NCBI GenBank assembly: GCA_003518365.1
Contig: DOYU01000016.1
Span: 1-35,661 of the forward strand
Direction of reading: 5' to 3'
DNA from: Candidatus Magasanikiibacteriota bacterium
Lineage (GTDB): Bacteria; Patescibacteriota; Patescibacteriia; Magasanikbacterales; UBA922
Length of the DNA: 35,661 bases
This document shows positions 14,476 to 21,272 of this stretch, piece after piece. The position numbers and the translations under genes were made by a program. The notes under the pieces are model-generated. The model made no database searches. It was not told the DNA's origin and was given only the letters and a program-made list of their open reading frames with translations. Each line of letters opens with the position of its first letter. The first letter of the stretch is position 1.

Positions 14476-15477
14476 ATGACAGACTCTGCATTTTGTCAGA
14501 TTGTCAGAAAAATAGGTGGGGCAGATGTTGTATTTCGTGAAATGGTTTCTGCTGAGGCTCTTGTTCGTGACAATGAAAAAACACTTGGCATGATAGATTT
14601 TGTCGATGCCGAGCGTCCTATTGTGCAACAAATTTTTGGGGCAGATCCTCTTACTATGGCAAAGGCTGCAGAGATCGTGATGAAGCATGCTGGACCAGAA
14701 GGAATAGATATCAACATGGGGTGTCCAGTGTACAAAATTACAAGCAATTTTAATGGCGCCGCACTCATGAAAGAACCACCGCTTGCAGCGAAGATTATTC
14801 GTGAGATGAAAAAGGTATTGGGCGACACGCCACTTTCTGTGAAAATTCGTTTGGGATGGGACGATGATAATGGTTTCAAAACATTTATTCCTGTGCTGGA
14901 AGAAGCCGGTGCTGATCTCATCACTATTCATGGTAGGACAAAAGCGCAAGGCTATAGTGGTGTGTCAAATTGGGATCTTATTCGTCAGGCAAAAGAAATT
15001 GCAACTGTTCCTCTTCTTGCTAATGGCGACATCCACGAGCCGCATCAGGTTTGGGATGCTATAGAACAAACAGGAGCTGATGGTGTCATGATTGCGCGTG
15101 GGGCATTGGGGAATCCATGGTTTTTCCAGCAAGCTATGCAGATTAGGCAGAGTAAGCAGAATATGCTTCCTGCACTCTTGTTATCAGAAAAAATTTCAAT
15201 GATTTTAGAACATGCAAAGTTGCACGTAGCGAATAGTGCGAAATTGAAGGCGATGGCGAAGAAAAATATATTGGTTGGTGTGACAGCGGAAGAATTGGAA
15301 AAAAAATCTATTGTCACGTTTCGAAAACATTTGTCATGGTATTTTAAGAGCAACAAATTAGGAATGGAGATTCCCGGGATAAAAGAATTTCGGGGTCAGC
15401 TGGTGAGGATTAATTCTGTGGAAGAGTTGGAGGAGATTTTGAAGCGGTTGGAAATGCATGTAAACAGTGCAGTATAA
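14416..15477 (+). CDS. dus: tRNA-dihydrouridine synthase (DusB-like)
   Basis: The 353-residue flavoenzyme reduces uridine to dihydrouridine in the D-loop of tRNAs using NADPH and FMN. Visible are the N-terminal LSPMADMTDSAFCQIVRKIGG, the phosphate-binding EMVSAEAL, QIFGADP, and the active-site block GIDINMGCPVYKI with the catalytic Cys. LSVKIRLGWDDD (Lys and Arg), the ITIHGRTKAQGYSG motif, PLLANGDI and GVMIARGALGNPWFF complete the TIM barrel. A helical C-terminal RNA-binding domain follows. The ATG at 14416 is the only in-frame start after a stop at 14356 and gives MWVQD; it was created by the adjacent insertion. No Shine-Dalgarno is near. DusB-like by length and motifs, but the exact tRNA position is not certain. 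Confidence 0.93.
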   Translation: MWVQDTLKKGKILALSPMADMTDSAFCQIVRKIGGADVVFREMVSAEALVRDNEKTLGMIDFVDAERPIVQQIFGADPLTMAKAAEIVMKHAGPEGIDINMGCPVYKITSNFNGAALMKEPPLAAKIIREMKKVLGDTPLSVKIRLGWDDDNGFKTFIPVLEEAGADLITIHGRTKAQGYSGVSNWDLIRQAKEIATVPLLANGDIHEPHQVWDAIEQTGADGVMIARGALGNPWFFQQAMQIRQSKQNMLPALLLSEKISMILEHAKLHVANSAKLKAMAKKNILVGVTAEELEKKSIVTFRKHLSWYFKSNKLGMEIPGIKEFRGQLVRINSVEELEEILKRLEMHVNSAV

Positions 15478-15512
15478 AAAAGAACAGCGTGTGAAACGTT
15501 GTTCTTTTTTTT
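15476..15512 (+). terminator. Terminator of dus
   Basis: AAAAAGAACAGCG and CGTTGTTCTTTTTT form a long stem with a 7-base loop and an eight-T run, immediately after the stop codon. Confidence 0.9.
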
Positions 15513-15604
15513 GTGTTGGAAGACTACAAGATTTCTTTTTGCTAACGCAAAAAAATATTGAAAGATTAGGCGGCGTTGTGACTATCGTTTTGCTAAAATC
15601 TTCA

Positions 15605-15634
15605 ATTATCATCCACCGAAAGGTGGATGATAAT
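15605..15634. repeat. Perfect 13-bp hairpin with a GAAA tetraloop
   Basis: ATTATCATCCACC-GAAA-GGTGGATGATAAT. It lies between the dus terminator and the next promoter, with no gene across it and no T tract, so it is more likely a small palindromic repeat element than a terminator. Confidence 0.75.
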
Positions 15635-15732
15635 CTTTAGTCTTTCATCGCGATAGATGACATCTTGACAAATAGCCAAAATCATGTCTTGTAGGTATGA
15701 AAAAAGTGGCATATACTACCCACATGGAACAT

Positions 15733-15761
15733 TTGACAATATCGCAGAAATGTGATATGTA
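15733..15761 (+). promoter_or_regulatory. Promoter of the Cys-rich lipoprotein unit
   Basis: TTGACA (15733-15738) and TATGTA (15756-15761) are 17 bases apart. Transcription would start near 15768, leaving a leader of about 170 bases. Confidence 0.55.
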
Positions 15762-15795
15762 TAAGTGTTAGTTCTTTCACAATTTGCTTGTTTTT

Positions 15796-15856
15796 CTAGC
15801 TTTGGGAATTTAGCTGTTCTTAGCCAAAATAAGGACATATAGATTCCCATAGCTAG
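15796..15856 (+). other. Long inverted repeat in the leader of the lipoprotein gene
   Basis: CTAGCTTTGGGAAT (15796-15809) is complementary to ATTCCCATAGCTAG (15843-15856) with one mismatch. The 33-base loop contains TTAGC..TTAGCC motifs. It lies in the predicted 5' untranslated region and could be a structured leader; no known riboswitch class is recognised. Confidence 0.55.
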
Positions 15857-15940
15857 ATGCTACGGGTGCGGGTGTATTTGAAAGACGTTTGTCGGTTGAC
15901 TTTCGTCTATGAGTAACTTTTGTCTCGAGGATAGACCAAA

Positions 15941-16729
15941 ATGAAGACCACAAACCGGATCGCCACCCTTGCCTCCCTGACCGCCTCCCTCGTCTTCACC
16001 GCGTGCCTCGGCAGCTTCGAGCCGCCGAGCTCGCTCATGCAGCAGGACACTGTCGAGTACCAGCCCGACGTGGTCGTCGGGCATGACACCACGCCGTCGG
16101 TTCACGTCGACACGTCCGTGGCGGAGGACACCATGTCTTCCGTCGATACCACTCAGGTGATCCCGGAGTGCTCGACGAACGACGACTGCAACGACGGCGA
16201 GCCGTGCACCGGCGACTTCTGCAACCCCGCGGGCAAGTGCGTGCATCCGCCGATTCTCGACTGCTGCCACGACGACTCGAACTGCGAGACGTGGCAACAC
16301 TGCAACGCGGACGCGCAGTGCGACGACGGCTGCACCGTCAACGCCGACTGTGACGACGGCAGCATTTGCCTCGAGGGCAAGTGCAAGCGTTGGTTCTGCG
16401 ACACGGACAACGACTGCGACTCCAGCGACTACTGCTGGAACCAGCAGATCTGCGAGCCGGTCCAGTGCCCGTCGTACGGTCGAGACCCGCAGTGCGTCGT
16501 TTCGGCTGAGGTCAAGGACCACGAGTGCCTCGAGACCTTCAAGACGAACGGCACGCCGTGCGAGGACGAGAACATTTGCACGCTCAACACCGTCTGCTTC
16601 AGCGGCCGTTGCGACCTGTCGCTCTGGGCCAACTGCGACGACGGCAAGGAGTGTACCAACGACTACTGCGACCCTGAGGTCGGCTGCGTCAGCGAGCCGA
16701 TCATCAACGGAGCCTGTAGTCCTCCGTAG
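15941..16729 (+). CDS. Cys-rich secreted lipoprotein with CxxDxDC repeats
   Basis: The protein has 262 residues. The signal peptide MKTTNRIATLASLTASLVFTAC ends in a plausible lipobox (FTAC), then an acidic Val/Asp/Thr linker to about 72. The rest holds about 30 Cys in repeated patterns such as CSTNDDCNDGEPCTGDFC, CDTDNDCDSSDYCWN and CDDGKECTNDYCDPEVGC. These are disulfide-rich modules of the kind common in myxobacterial and related secreted proteins; some also carry Ca-binding-like DxDxD spacing. It is predicted to be surface-exposed and dependent on disulfide formation; no oxidase is in the window. GAGG lies ten bases upstream of the ATG. The gene is strongly GC-rich with its own promoter and terminator, and is most likely acquired from a GC-rich donor. 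Confidence 0.8.
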   Translation: MKTTNRIATLASLTASLVFTACLGSFEPPSSLMQQDTVEYQPDVVVGHDTTPSVHVDTSVAEDTMSSVDTTQVIPECSTNDDCNDGEPCTGDFCNPAGKCVHPPILDCCHDDSNCETWQHCNADAQCDDGCTVNADCDDGSICLEGKCKRWFCDTDNDCDSSDYCWNQQICEPVQCPSYGRDPQCVVSAEVKDHECLETFKTNGTPCEDENICTLNTVCFSGRCDLSLWANCDDGKECTNDYCDPEVGCVSEPIINGACSPP

Positions 16730-16749
16730 CCAACAAGCAACCCTAACCT

Positions 16750-16781
16750 GCGGCGCGAGATCTTTCGAGACCTCGCGCCGC
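16750..16781 (+). terminator. GC-rich hairpin ending the lipoprotein unit
   Basis: GCGGCGCGAG (16750-16759) pairs perfectly with CTCGCGCCGC (16772-16781), followed by TTCCC rather than a T run. Confidence 0.8.
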
Positions 16782-16835
16782 TTCCCAAAGAGTGTTTCTT
16801 TTCTTCAAAAAAATAAAGGAACATTGTTCAGGAAT

Positions 16836-16871
16836 AAAAAAACGTTCTTCGTGATGAAGAACGTTTTTTTT
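16836..16871. terminator. Bidirectional terminator
   Basis: AAAAAACGTTCTTC-GTGAT-GAAGAACGTTTTTT: a long stem flanked by A and T runs, serving the convergent lipoprotein and EamA genes. Confidence 0.9.
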
Positions 16872-16878
16872 GTAGATA

Positions 16879-17766
16879 TTACAGTGTCTCAATGTTCACT
16901 TTTTTCCGTGTCAAAAGAAATACTCCCAGTGTGATAGGCACAAGACCTAGTAATTGAAATATCGTTGGGGGTTGTTTTAATATAATATAGACAAAAAGAA
17001 GGGTGATTGCTGGTGTTATTGATGCAAGAGAAATTGCTTTTGAAATTTGGATTCGGTGTATGCCTTCAATCCACAATATTGTTGACAGACCGAGAATCAA
17101 AAAGCCGTTGATACCAATGAGTCCAATAATATTCCACGAAGGCATTGTTGTTGGTATGTCTCCCCATGCCCAGGCAAGACAGATCAAAAATAATCCTGCA
17201 ATAATACTTCTTGCAAACATAATCGATGCTGACCCCATATATTTTCGTGCCTTTTTTGCAAAGACATTGGCAAACGGTGGTAGTGTGGTCGCAAGGAGTA
17301 CAAGGAGATCTCCCGGATTTGGTGTTAGGGTGCCTTGAAAAATAACAAAAAATGCTCCAATGACCATGAGTATACCTCCAACAATAGTAATTTTTGATAA
17401 TTTTTCTATACTTGTTACTGCACCAAGTAAAAACATTGTGAAGAAGACTTCCATCAATGAAATAATGGCAACGTTTCCTGGGGTAGTATATTGCAATGCA
17501 AAAAATTGAAGTCCATAAAAAAGTATGCCGAGAAGCAAAATCATTGGAAGGAGATATTTCCATGCTGGACGGATCAAGAGTTCATGCCATTTTTTTTGTA
17601 TCGTAAGAAGTATTGCAAAAAAAATAGCAGCAGCGAGTGTACTGATTGCGAGGGCAAAAATTGGAGATAAATAAAAGACAAGAATGCTTGCAACAATCGG
17701 ATATAGTGCCCAGAAAAATGATTTTGAAAAAATAAGTATTTCGCCGGTGCGTTCGGTGTTGTTCAT
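16879..17766 (-). CDS. EamA/DMT-superfamily permease
   Basis: The start at 17766 (MNNTERTGEILIFSKSFFWAL) gives 295 residues; the frame reaches 17784 but enters the neighbouring repeat. About ten hydrophobic segments arranged as two five-helix halves are visible, with the family signatures LFYGLQFFALQYTTPGNVAIISLMEVFFTMFLLGA in the first half and FLILGLSTILWIEGIHRIQISKAISLASITPAITLLF in the second. Such proteins export or import small metabolites; the substrate cannot be read from sequence. It is separated from folD by a palindromic repeat, so co-transcription is possible but not certain. Confidence 0.85.
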   Translation of the reverse strand: MNNTERTGEILIFSKSFFWALYPIVASILVFYLSPIFALAISTLAAAIFFAILLTIQKKWHELLIRPAWKYLLPMILLLGILFYGLQFFALQYTTPGNVAIISLMEVFFTMFLLGAVTSIEKLSKITIVGGILMVIGAFFVIFQGTLTPNPGDLLVLLATTLPPFANVFAKKARKYMGSASIMFARSIIAGLFLICLAWAWGDIPTTMPSWNIIGLIGINGFLILGLSTILWIEGIHRIQISKAISLASITPAITLLFVYIILKQPPTIFQLLGLVPITLGVFLLTRKKVNIETL

Positions 17767-17786
17767 AGATAAACATTGAAGCAAGT

Positions 17787-17888
17787 CTCCTCCCCTTTAT
17801 AAGGGGAGGGACATGGAGGGGTATCATGTTAGCAATGAACTTCGCCTTGCGATAACCTCCCCTGACCCCTCCTTGGTAAGGAGGGGAA
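17787..17888. repeat. Composite inverted-repeat element between EamA and folD
   Basis: The left end carries CCTCCCCTT-TAT-AAGGGGAGG (17789-17809) and the right end CCCCTCCTT-GGTA-AGGAGGGG (17866-17886). The two ends are also roughly inverted copies of one another (ACCCCTCC.. / ACCTCCCC..), with about 40 bases between. This is the shape of a small non-autonomous mobile or REP-type element; similar CCCCTCCTT hairpins are common in bacterial genomes. Confidence 0.75.
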
Positions 17889-17892
17889 CGTG

Positions 17893-18735
17893 TTATTTAT
17901 TTTTCATTTCTGTGAGTATCACTGTATTTTCCAAGAGTCTCGCAACCGTCAGAGGTCCGACGCCACCGGGCGTTGGAGTGACGTAGGAAGCGCGTTTTGA
18001 CACACGCACAACATCTACATCGCCAAACATTTCGCCGTTGTCAAAATCAACACCCGCATCAATTACAATCGCGCCTTTTTTTACCATGTTTTTTGTGATG
18101 AGATGTTTTTTCCCAACAGCAGAGACGAGAATATCTGCTTTTTTGCAAAGTTTTTTGATGTTTTTTGTTTGTATATTACATGTCACGACCGTTGCCATGT
18201 GATTCATCATCATGATAGCGAGAGGCTTGCCGACCAGGGTGCCTGTTCCAACAATAACAACATGTTTGCCAGCAGGATTGACGCCTATCGATTCTAAAAT
18301 GTCCATCACTGCACCAGGAGTTGGTGGGACGATCGTGTTCGTTTCTGCGACGAGTTTGCCGAGATTGGTATCTGTGAGACAATCGACATCGATATCTGGG
18401 CGGATGCTATTTACCACATCATTTTCCCATTCACGGTGGGGGAGGGGAAGCTGGGTGATGAGGCCGGTAATGCTTTTGTCTGATTGGATGTTATTGATGG
18501 TATTGATAATGTCTTCTTTCGTCGCATCTGCCGGAAGTTCTGTGAGAGAAAATTCGATACCTGCACGTTCGGCTGCTTTTCCTTTTGTTCTCACGTACAT
18601 GTGGGATGGTTTGTCATCGCCTACAATAAGGACCGCCAGTTTTGGCTGGATGCCTTGTTTTTTGAGTTTCTCAGCACGTTCTTTCGTTTGTTCTGCGATA
18701 TGTGCTGCGATTTGTTTTCCGTCAATGAGTCTCAT
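17893..18735 (-). CDS. folD: Bifunctional methylenetetrahydrofolate dehydrogenase/cyclohydrolase
   Basis: The protein has 280 residues, the usual FolD length. It interconverts 5,10-methylene-THF, 5,10-methenyl-THF and 10-formyl-THF in the cytoplasm with NADP. Motifs are KLAVLIVGDDKPSHMYVRTKGKAA (catalytic Tyr and Lys), GLITQLPLP, DVDCLTDTNLGKL, PPTPGAVMDIL, the nucleotide-binding GTGTLVGKPLA (usual GRSxxVGxP with Thr-Gly-Thr in place of Arg-Ser), IDAGVDF and the C-terminal YVTPTPGGVGPLT. The changed GRS motif is mild and does not suggest loss of activity. The ATG at 18735 has a GAAAG stretch upstream, weak for a Shine-Dalgarno. Confidence 0.95.
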   Translation of the reverse strand: MRLIDGKQIAAHIAEQTKERAEKLKKQGIQPKLAVLIVGDDKPSHMYVRTKGKAAERAGIEFSLTELPADATKEDIINTINNIQSDKSITGLITQLPLPHREWENDVVNSIRPDIDVDCLTDTNLGKLVAETNTIVPPTPGAVMDILESIGVNPAGKHVVIVGTGTLVGKPLAIMMMNHMATVVTCNIQTKNIKKLCKKADILVSAVGKKHLITKNMVKKGAIVIDAGVDFDNGEMFGDVDVVRVSKRASYVTPTPGGVGPLTVARLLENTVILTEMKNK

Positions 18736-18789
18736 GTCTTTCGTTGAAGTATATAAAAACGTTGGTTTATATCTTGCTTTCTAGTATAT

Positions 18790-18866
18790 TGTCATTTCGA
18801 CTGTCAGGGAGAAATCTTTCGAAGCGTATGTGCACGGAAAGATTTCTCATTTCATTCGAAATGACA
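18790..18866. repeat. 77-bp imperfect palindromic element
   Basis: TGTCATTTCGACTG...GAGAAATCTTTC is followed, after 16 bases, by GAAAGATTTCTC...CATTCGAAATGACA. The terminal TGTCATTTCGA and the inner GAGAAATCTTTC are perfectly complementary. It is a MITE-like hairpin between the folD promoter region and the toxin-antitoxin terminator. TGTCATTTCGA-type palindromes are widespread in bacterial genomes. Confidence 0.85.
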
Positions 18867-18925
18867 GAAAAGTCATATGAATACCATAATGAAAGCATTC
18901 TATCATAATAAATTCTAAAAGTAAA

Positions 18926-18949
18926 TAAAAAACCGCTTGGTGTAGCGGT
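18926..18949 (-). terminator. Terminator of the toxin-antitoxin operon
   Basis: On the minus strand ACCGCT-ACACCA-AGCGGT is followed by TTTTTT, about 20 bases after the toxin stop. Confidence 0.8.
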
Positions 18950-18971
18950 GTTTTGTTTGATCAAAATACTC

Positions 18972-19244
18972 TTAGAGTGCATCGTAGATATCATGTTTGC
19001 CAATAGAAACAAAGAGAATATCCCCGTTTTTTTGTCGTTTGAAGATAGCTCTATAATTTTTATTGAGTGATATTGACCACAAAAAATCGAGCTCTCCATG
19101 CAATTTATGGAGTCGGAGAGAAGGATGAAGTGGGTTGAGTCTAAAAATTTTTTCCTTATTTTCAAATACATTCAATATATCCGCGGGCAATTTTTTAGCC
19201 TCCTTCAAAAAAGATCGTGCATAGAGGACATTATTCACCATCAT
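18972..19244 (-). CDS. RelE/ParE-superfamily toxin (YafQ-like)
   Basis: The 90-residue length is typical of type II toxins of the RelE fold. The sequence pattern YARSFLKEAKKLP..., then LHPSLRLHKLHGELDFLWSISLNKNYRAIFK and the end GDILFVSIGKHDIYD resembles the 'HPLxxHKLxG..L.GxxS..L...YRVIY...' layout of YafQ/RelE ribosome-dependent mRNA interferases. The conserved Arg of YRAIFK and the terminal His are present. It overlaps the antitoxin gene by 14 bases, so it is translated after it. There is an ATG pair at its start (MMVNN). Confidence 0.85.
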   Translation of the reverse strand: MMVNNVLYARSFLKEAKKLPADILNVFENKEKIFRLNPLHPSLRLHKLHGELDFLWSISLNKNYRAIFKRQKNGDILFVSIGKHDIYDAL

Positions 19245-19476
19245 ACATTTTCAGCGCTTCAGTAAGAGACGGAGCCTGTATACTTTTGCCTTCGGCATAC
19301 TCTTTTTCAGCTTCCTTTACATCCCTTAAGAGTTGTGCTGTGCTGATAACATCATTATCCCCGTCAACTAAATATTTTATATAACTTGAAACAGAAACAA
19401 AGCCTTTTTGCTTAGCTGCCTTTTTTATTTCGAGGGTTGTTTTTTTTGGTAAGGAAATACTGAGGACTTGGCGCAT
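19231..19476 (-). CDS. Ribbon-helix-helix antitoxin
   Basis: The protein has 81 residues. An N-terminal beta strand and two helices (RQVLSISLPKKTTLEIKKAAKQKGFVSVSSYIKYLV) form the MetJ/Arc DNA-binding fold, and an acidic C-terminus (about 50-81) would wrap the toxin. It is first in the operon, as usual. Its probable operator, two 9-bp repeats spaced 11 bases apart, lies within the promoter (19505-19534), suggesting autorepression. Confidence 0.85.
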   Translation of the reverse strand: MRQVLSISLPKKTTLEIKKAAKQKGFVSVSSYIKYLVDGDNDVISTAQLLRDVKEAEKEYAEGKSIQAPSLTEALKMYDGE

Positions 19477-19504
19477 AGGAGATGATAGAAAAAGTTATGT
19501 TGAT

Positions 19505-19534
19505 AGTGTAATACACTTGTAATACAATTGTCAA
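19505..19534 (-). promoter_or_regulatory. Toxin-antitoxin promoter with operator repeats
   Basis: On the minus strand TTGACA (19534-19529) and TACACT (19510-19505) are 18 bases apart. Two direct copies of TGTATTACA (19526-19518 and 19515-19507), one helical turn apart, lie between them, as expected for a ribbon-helix-helix repressor. Confidence 0.65.
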
Positions 19535-19550
19535 GTGTCCAATGTGGATA

Positions 19551-20522
19551 TTACAACACCCCATTAAACAAATACCCAATCATAATAATCCCCACCGTAA
19601 CAATACCAAAAAAACTTGCCAAGAGTTGCCATTTCAATACTTTTTTCAGAATCAATGCTTCTGGCAAAGACAATCCTACGACTGCCATCATGAAGGCAAG
19701 GCCTGTGCCGATAGGGACACCTTTTGCAATGAGGGATTGAATAATGGGGATGACACCGCTGGCATTGGAATACAATGGGACAGCGAGAATGACTGCGAGT
19801 GGCACGCCCCAGATACCAGCTTTTTGCAAATATGTTTCAAAAAATTCCTGTGGCACGTAGCCGTGGATGAATGCACCGATTCCAACGCCAGCAAGAATAT
19901 AGAGTGCAATTTTTTTTGTAATATCCATTGCTTCTTTTGAAACAATCCGTGCAATTTCTTTTTTTGGAAGTGTTATTTTTGCAATAGTATTTCCTTTTTG
20001 CTCGGGCAATTTCCAGACAAATTCTGCCACATATTTTTCCATGTTCATTTTTCCGAGTATCCATCCGCCGAGTACACCGATGGCAATGCCTGCAGCGATG
20101 TAGAGGAGTGTAATGTGCAATCCAAACAAACCGATAAACAATCCAATCGCAACTTCGTTGTTCAGTGGAGACGTAATGAGAAATGCAAATGTAATGCCAA
20201 GTGGAATGCGTGCTTGGACAAAGCCGATAAAGAGGGGAATCGACGAGCATGAACAAAATGGTGTGATAGCTCCAAAAATAGTTGCGAGAAGATATTCCAA
20301 TCCATACAGTTTGTGCGAGATGAGAAAATCACGTAATTTTTCTATCGGCAGATAGTAGCGTAAGAGACTCATGATGTGTGTAATGATAATAATCAAAAAA
20401 AATATTTTGAGTGTGTCGTACACAAAAAAATGTACACTTCCTGCAAGTGTGGTATTGGTGATACGAAAGACATCCTCCACGAGCCATGTGGCGATGGCGG
20501 AAAATGGATAAAAAATATCCAT
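19551..20522 (-). CDS. ArsP/SO_0444-type permease
   Basis: The 323-residue membrane protein has about eight hydrophobic helices. The signature GAITPFCSCSSIPLFIGFVQARIPLGITFAFLITSPL is that of the DUF318/ArsP permease family, with the CSCS cluster in the first repeat, and the second half repeats the layout with VPLYSNASGVIPIIQSLIAKGVPIGTGLAFMM. Members export organoarsenicals or heavy metals. The gene is third in an operon after ArsR and a Cys thioredoxin (3-base gap), which supports a metal or metalloid efflux role; the exact ion is not determinable. It has an ordinary AT-rich backbone and no Shine-Dalgarno. Confidence 0.9.
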   Translation of the reverse strand: MDIFYPFSAIATWLVEDVFRITNTTLAGSVHFFVYDTLKIFFLIIIITHIMSLLRYYLPIEKLRDFLISHKLYGLEYLLATIFGAITPFCSCSSIPLFIGFVQARIPLGITFAFLITSPLNNEVAIGLFIGLFGLHITLLYIAAGIAIGVLGGWILGKMNMEKYVAEFVWKLPEQKGNTIAKITLPKKEIARIVSKEAMDITKKIALYILAGVGIGAFIHGYVPQEFFETYLQKAGIWGVPLAVILAVPLYSNASGVIPIIQSLIAKGVPIGTGLAFMMAVVGLSLPEALILKKVLKWQLLASFFGIVTVGIIMIGYLFNGVL

Positions 20523-20525
20523 ACG

Positions 20526-20840
20526 TTAACACGCATGTGAACATCCGCAGGCATTCCCAGATGATGTGTCTGTTGGTTGTTTTGTTTGTGTTTTTGCTGT
20601 GAGCATGATTTTTATTTCTTCTACAGGAGACACACGTCCTGCGCTCTGTACTTCTTCATTCACTACAAGTGCCGGTGTACTCATGACGCCGTAGCCCATG
20701 ATTGTCTCGATATCTGTGATTTTGTCTACGGTAGCGTCGAGTCCGAGCTCTGTGACAGCTTGTCTGGCATTGTGTTCGAGGGTGATACAGTTTTGGCATC
20801 CTGTGCCGAGTATTTTTATGTTCAGTGTGTTAGTTGCCAT
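20526..20840 (-). CDS. Small thioredoxin-like protein with a Cys-rich tail
   Basis: The protein has 104 residues. The N-terminal thioredoxin-like fold begins LNIKILGTGCQNCITLEHN with the CxxC redox motif; YGVMSTPALVVNEEVQSAG is the cis-Pro strand region. This is the small 'redox-active disulfide protein 2' type often paired with ArsP-like permeases. The C-terminus adds SGNACGCSHAC, four Cys and one His that could bind the metal and hand it to the permease. It starts 11 bases inside the end of the arsR gene. Confidence 0.85.
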   Translation of the reverse strand: MATNTLNIKILGTGCQNCITLEHNARQAVTELGLDATVDKITDIETIMGYGVMSTPALVVNEEVQSAGRVSPVEEIKIMLTAKTQTKQPTDTSSGNACGCSHAC

Positions 20841-21150
20841 AGGGAATAAGAAAATGATTGAGAAGATGTGTATGTTGTGTTACTGCTTTTTCGTGTATGG
20901 TATACAGGACTTTTGTGCCATCTTTTCTCGATGTGATGAGTCCATAATCTTTCAAGACTTTCAGATGATGAGACACGAGATTTTGTGGCATATCGAGGTG
21001 TTGCCAGATGTCGCACACGCAGTGTTCACCGTTTTTGAGTAGGCACAGGATTTTCAGGCGTTGTTCCTGAGAAATTATTTTCAAAAATTCGATGGTATGT
21101 GTGAGATCTTTGTTTGTTTTTTTGTGTGTACAGCACGGGGCTTTTTTCAT
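20830..21150 (-). CDS. ArsR-family metal-sensing repressor
   Basis: The protein has 106 residues. It is a winged-helix protein with ISQEQRLKILCLLKNGEHCVCDIWQHLDMPQNLVSHHLKVLKDYGLI; the ELCVCDL-like box (EHCVCDI) is the arsenic/metal-binding site of classic ArsR/SmtB proteins. Further Cys at KAPCC near the N-terminus could join the site. It is first in the operon it controls. The perfect interrupted palindrome at 21165-21186, 15 bases upstream of the ATG, is its likely operator. Confidence 0.92.
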   Translation of the reverse strand: MKKAPCCTHKKTNKDLTHTIEFLKIISQEQRLKILCLLKNGEHCVCDIWQHLDMPQNLVSHHLKVLKDYGLITSRKDGTKVLYTIHEKAVTQHTHLLNHFLIPYGN

Positions 21151-21164
21151 AGAGAAGGGGAGTA

Positions 21165-21186
21165 TATATCAATATAGATTGATATA
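21165..21186 (-). promoter_or_regulatory. ArsR operator
   Basis: TATATCAAT-ATAG-ATTGATATA, a perfect palindrome with the ATCAA...TTGAT core usual for ArsR/SmtB boxes, immediately upstream of arsR. Confidence 0.8.
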
Positions 21187-21229
21187 ACTATACGCTTGTT
21201 GGTGGGGGATGTAAAGGAAAGAAATACCG

Positions 21230-21258
21230 TTGACAAGAGGTGACTTTTGCCTTATACT
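21230..21258 (+). promoter_or_regulatory. Promoter of tRNA-Gln
   Basis: TTGACA (21230-21235) and TATACT (21253-21258) are separated by exactly 17 bases. The tRNA begins 15 bases further on. Confidence 0.8.
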
Positions 21259-21272
21259 GTTCACGTACCTAT

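Noticed and set aside
15860..16522. 220-codon minus-strand frame opposite the Cys-rich lipoprotein
   Set aside because: Val/Ala/Arg repeats typical of an antisense frame; the plus frame has a signal peptide and ordered Cys spacing.
18767..19171. 134-codon minus-strand frame across the folD-toxin spacer
   Set aside because: It runs through a palindromic repeat and a terminator and overlaps the toxin gene in another frame.
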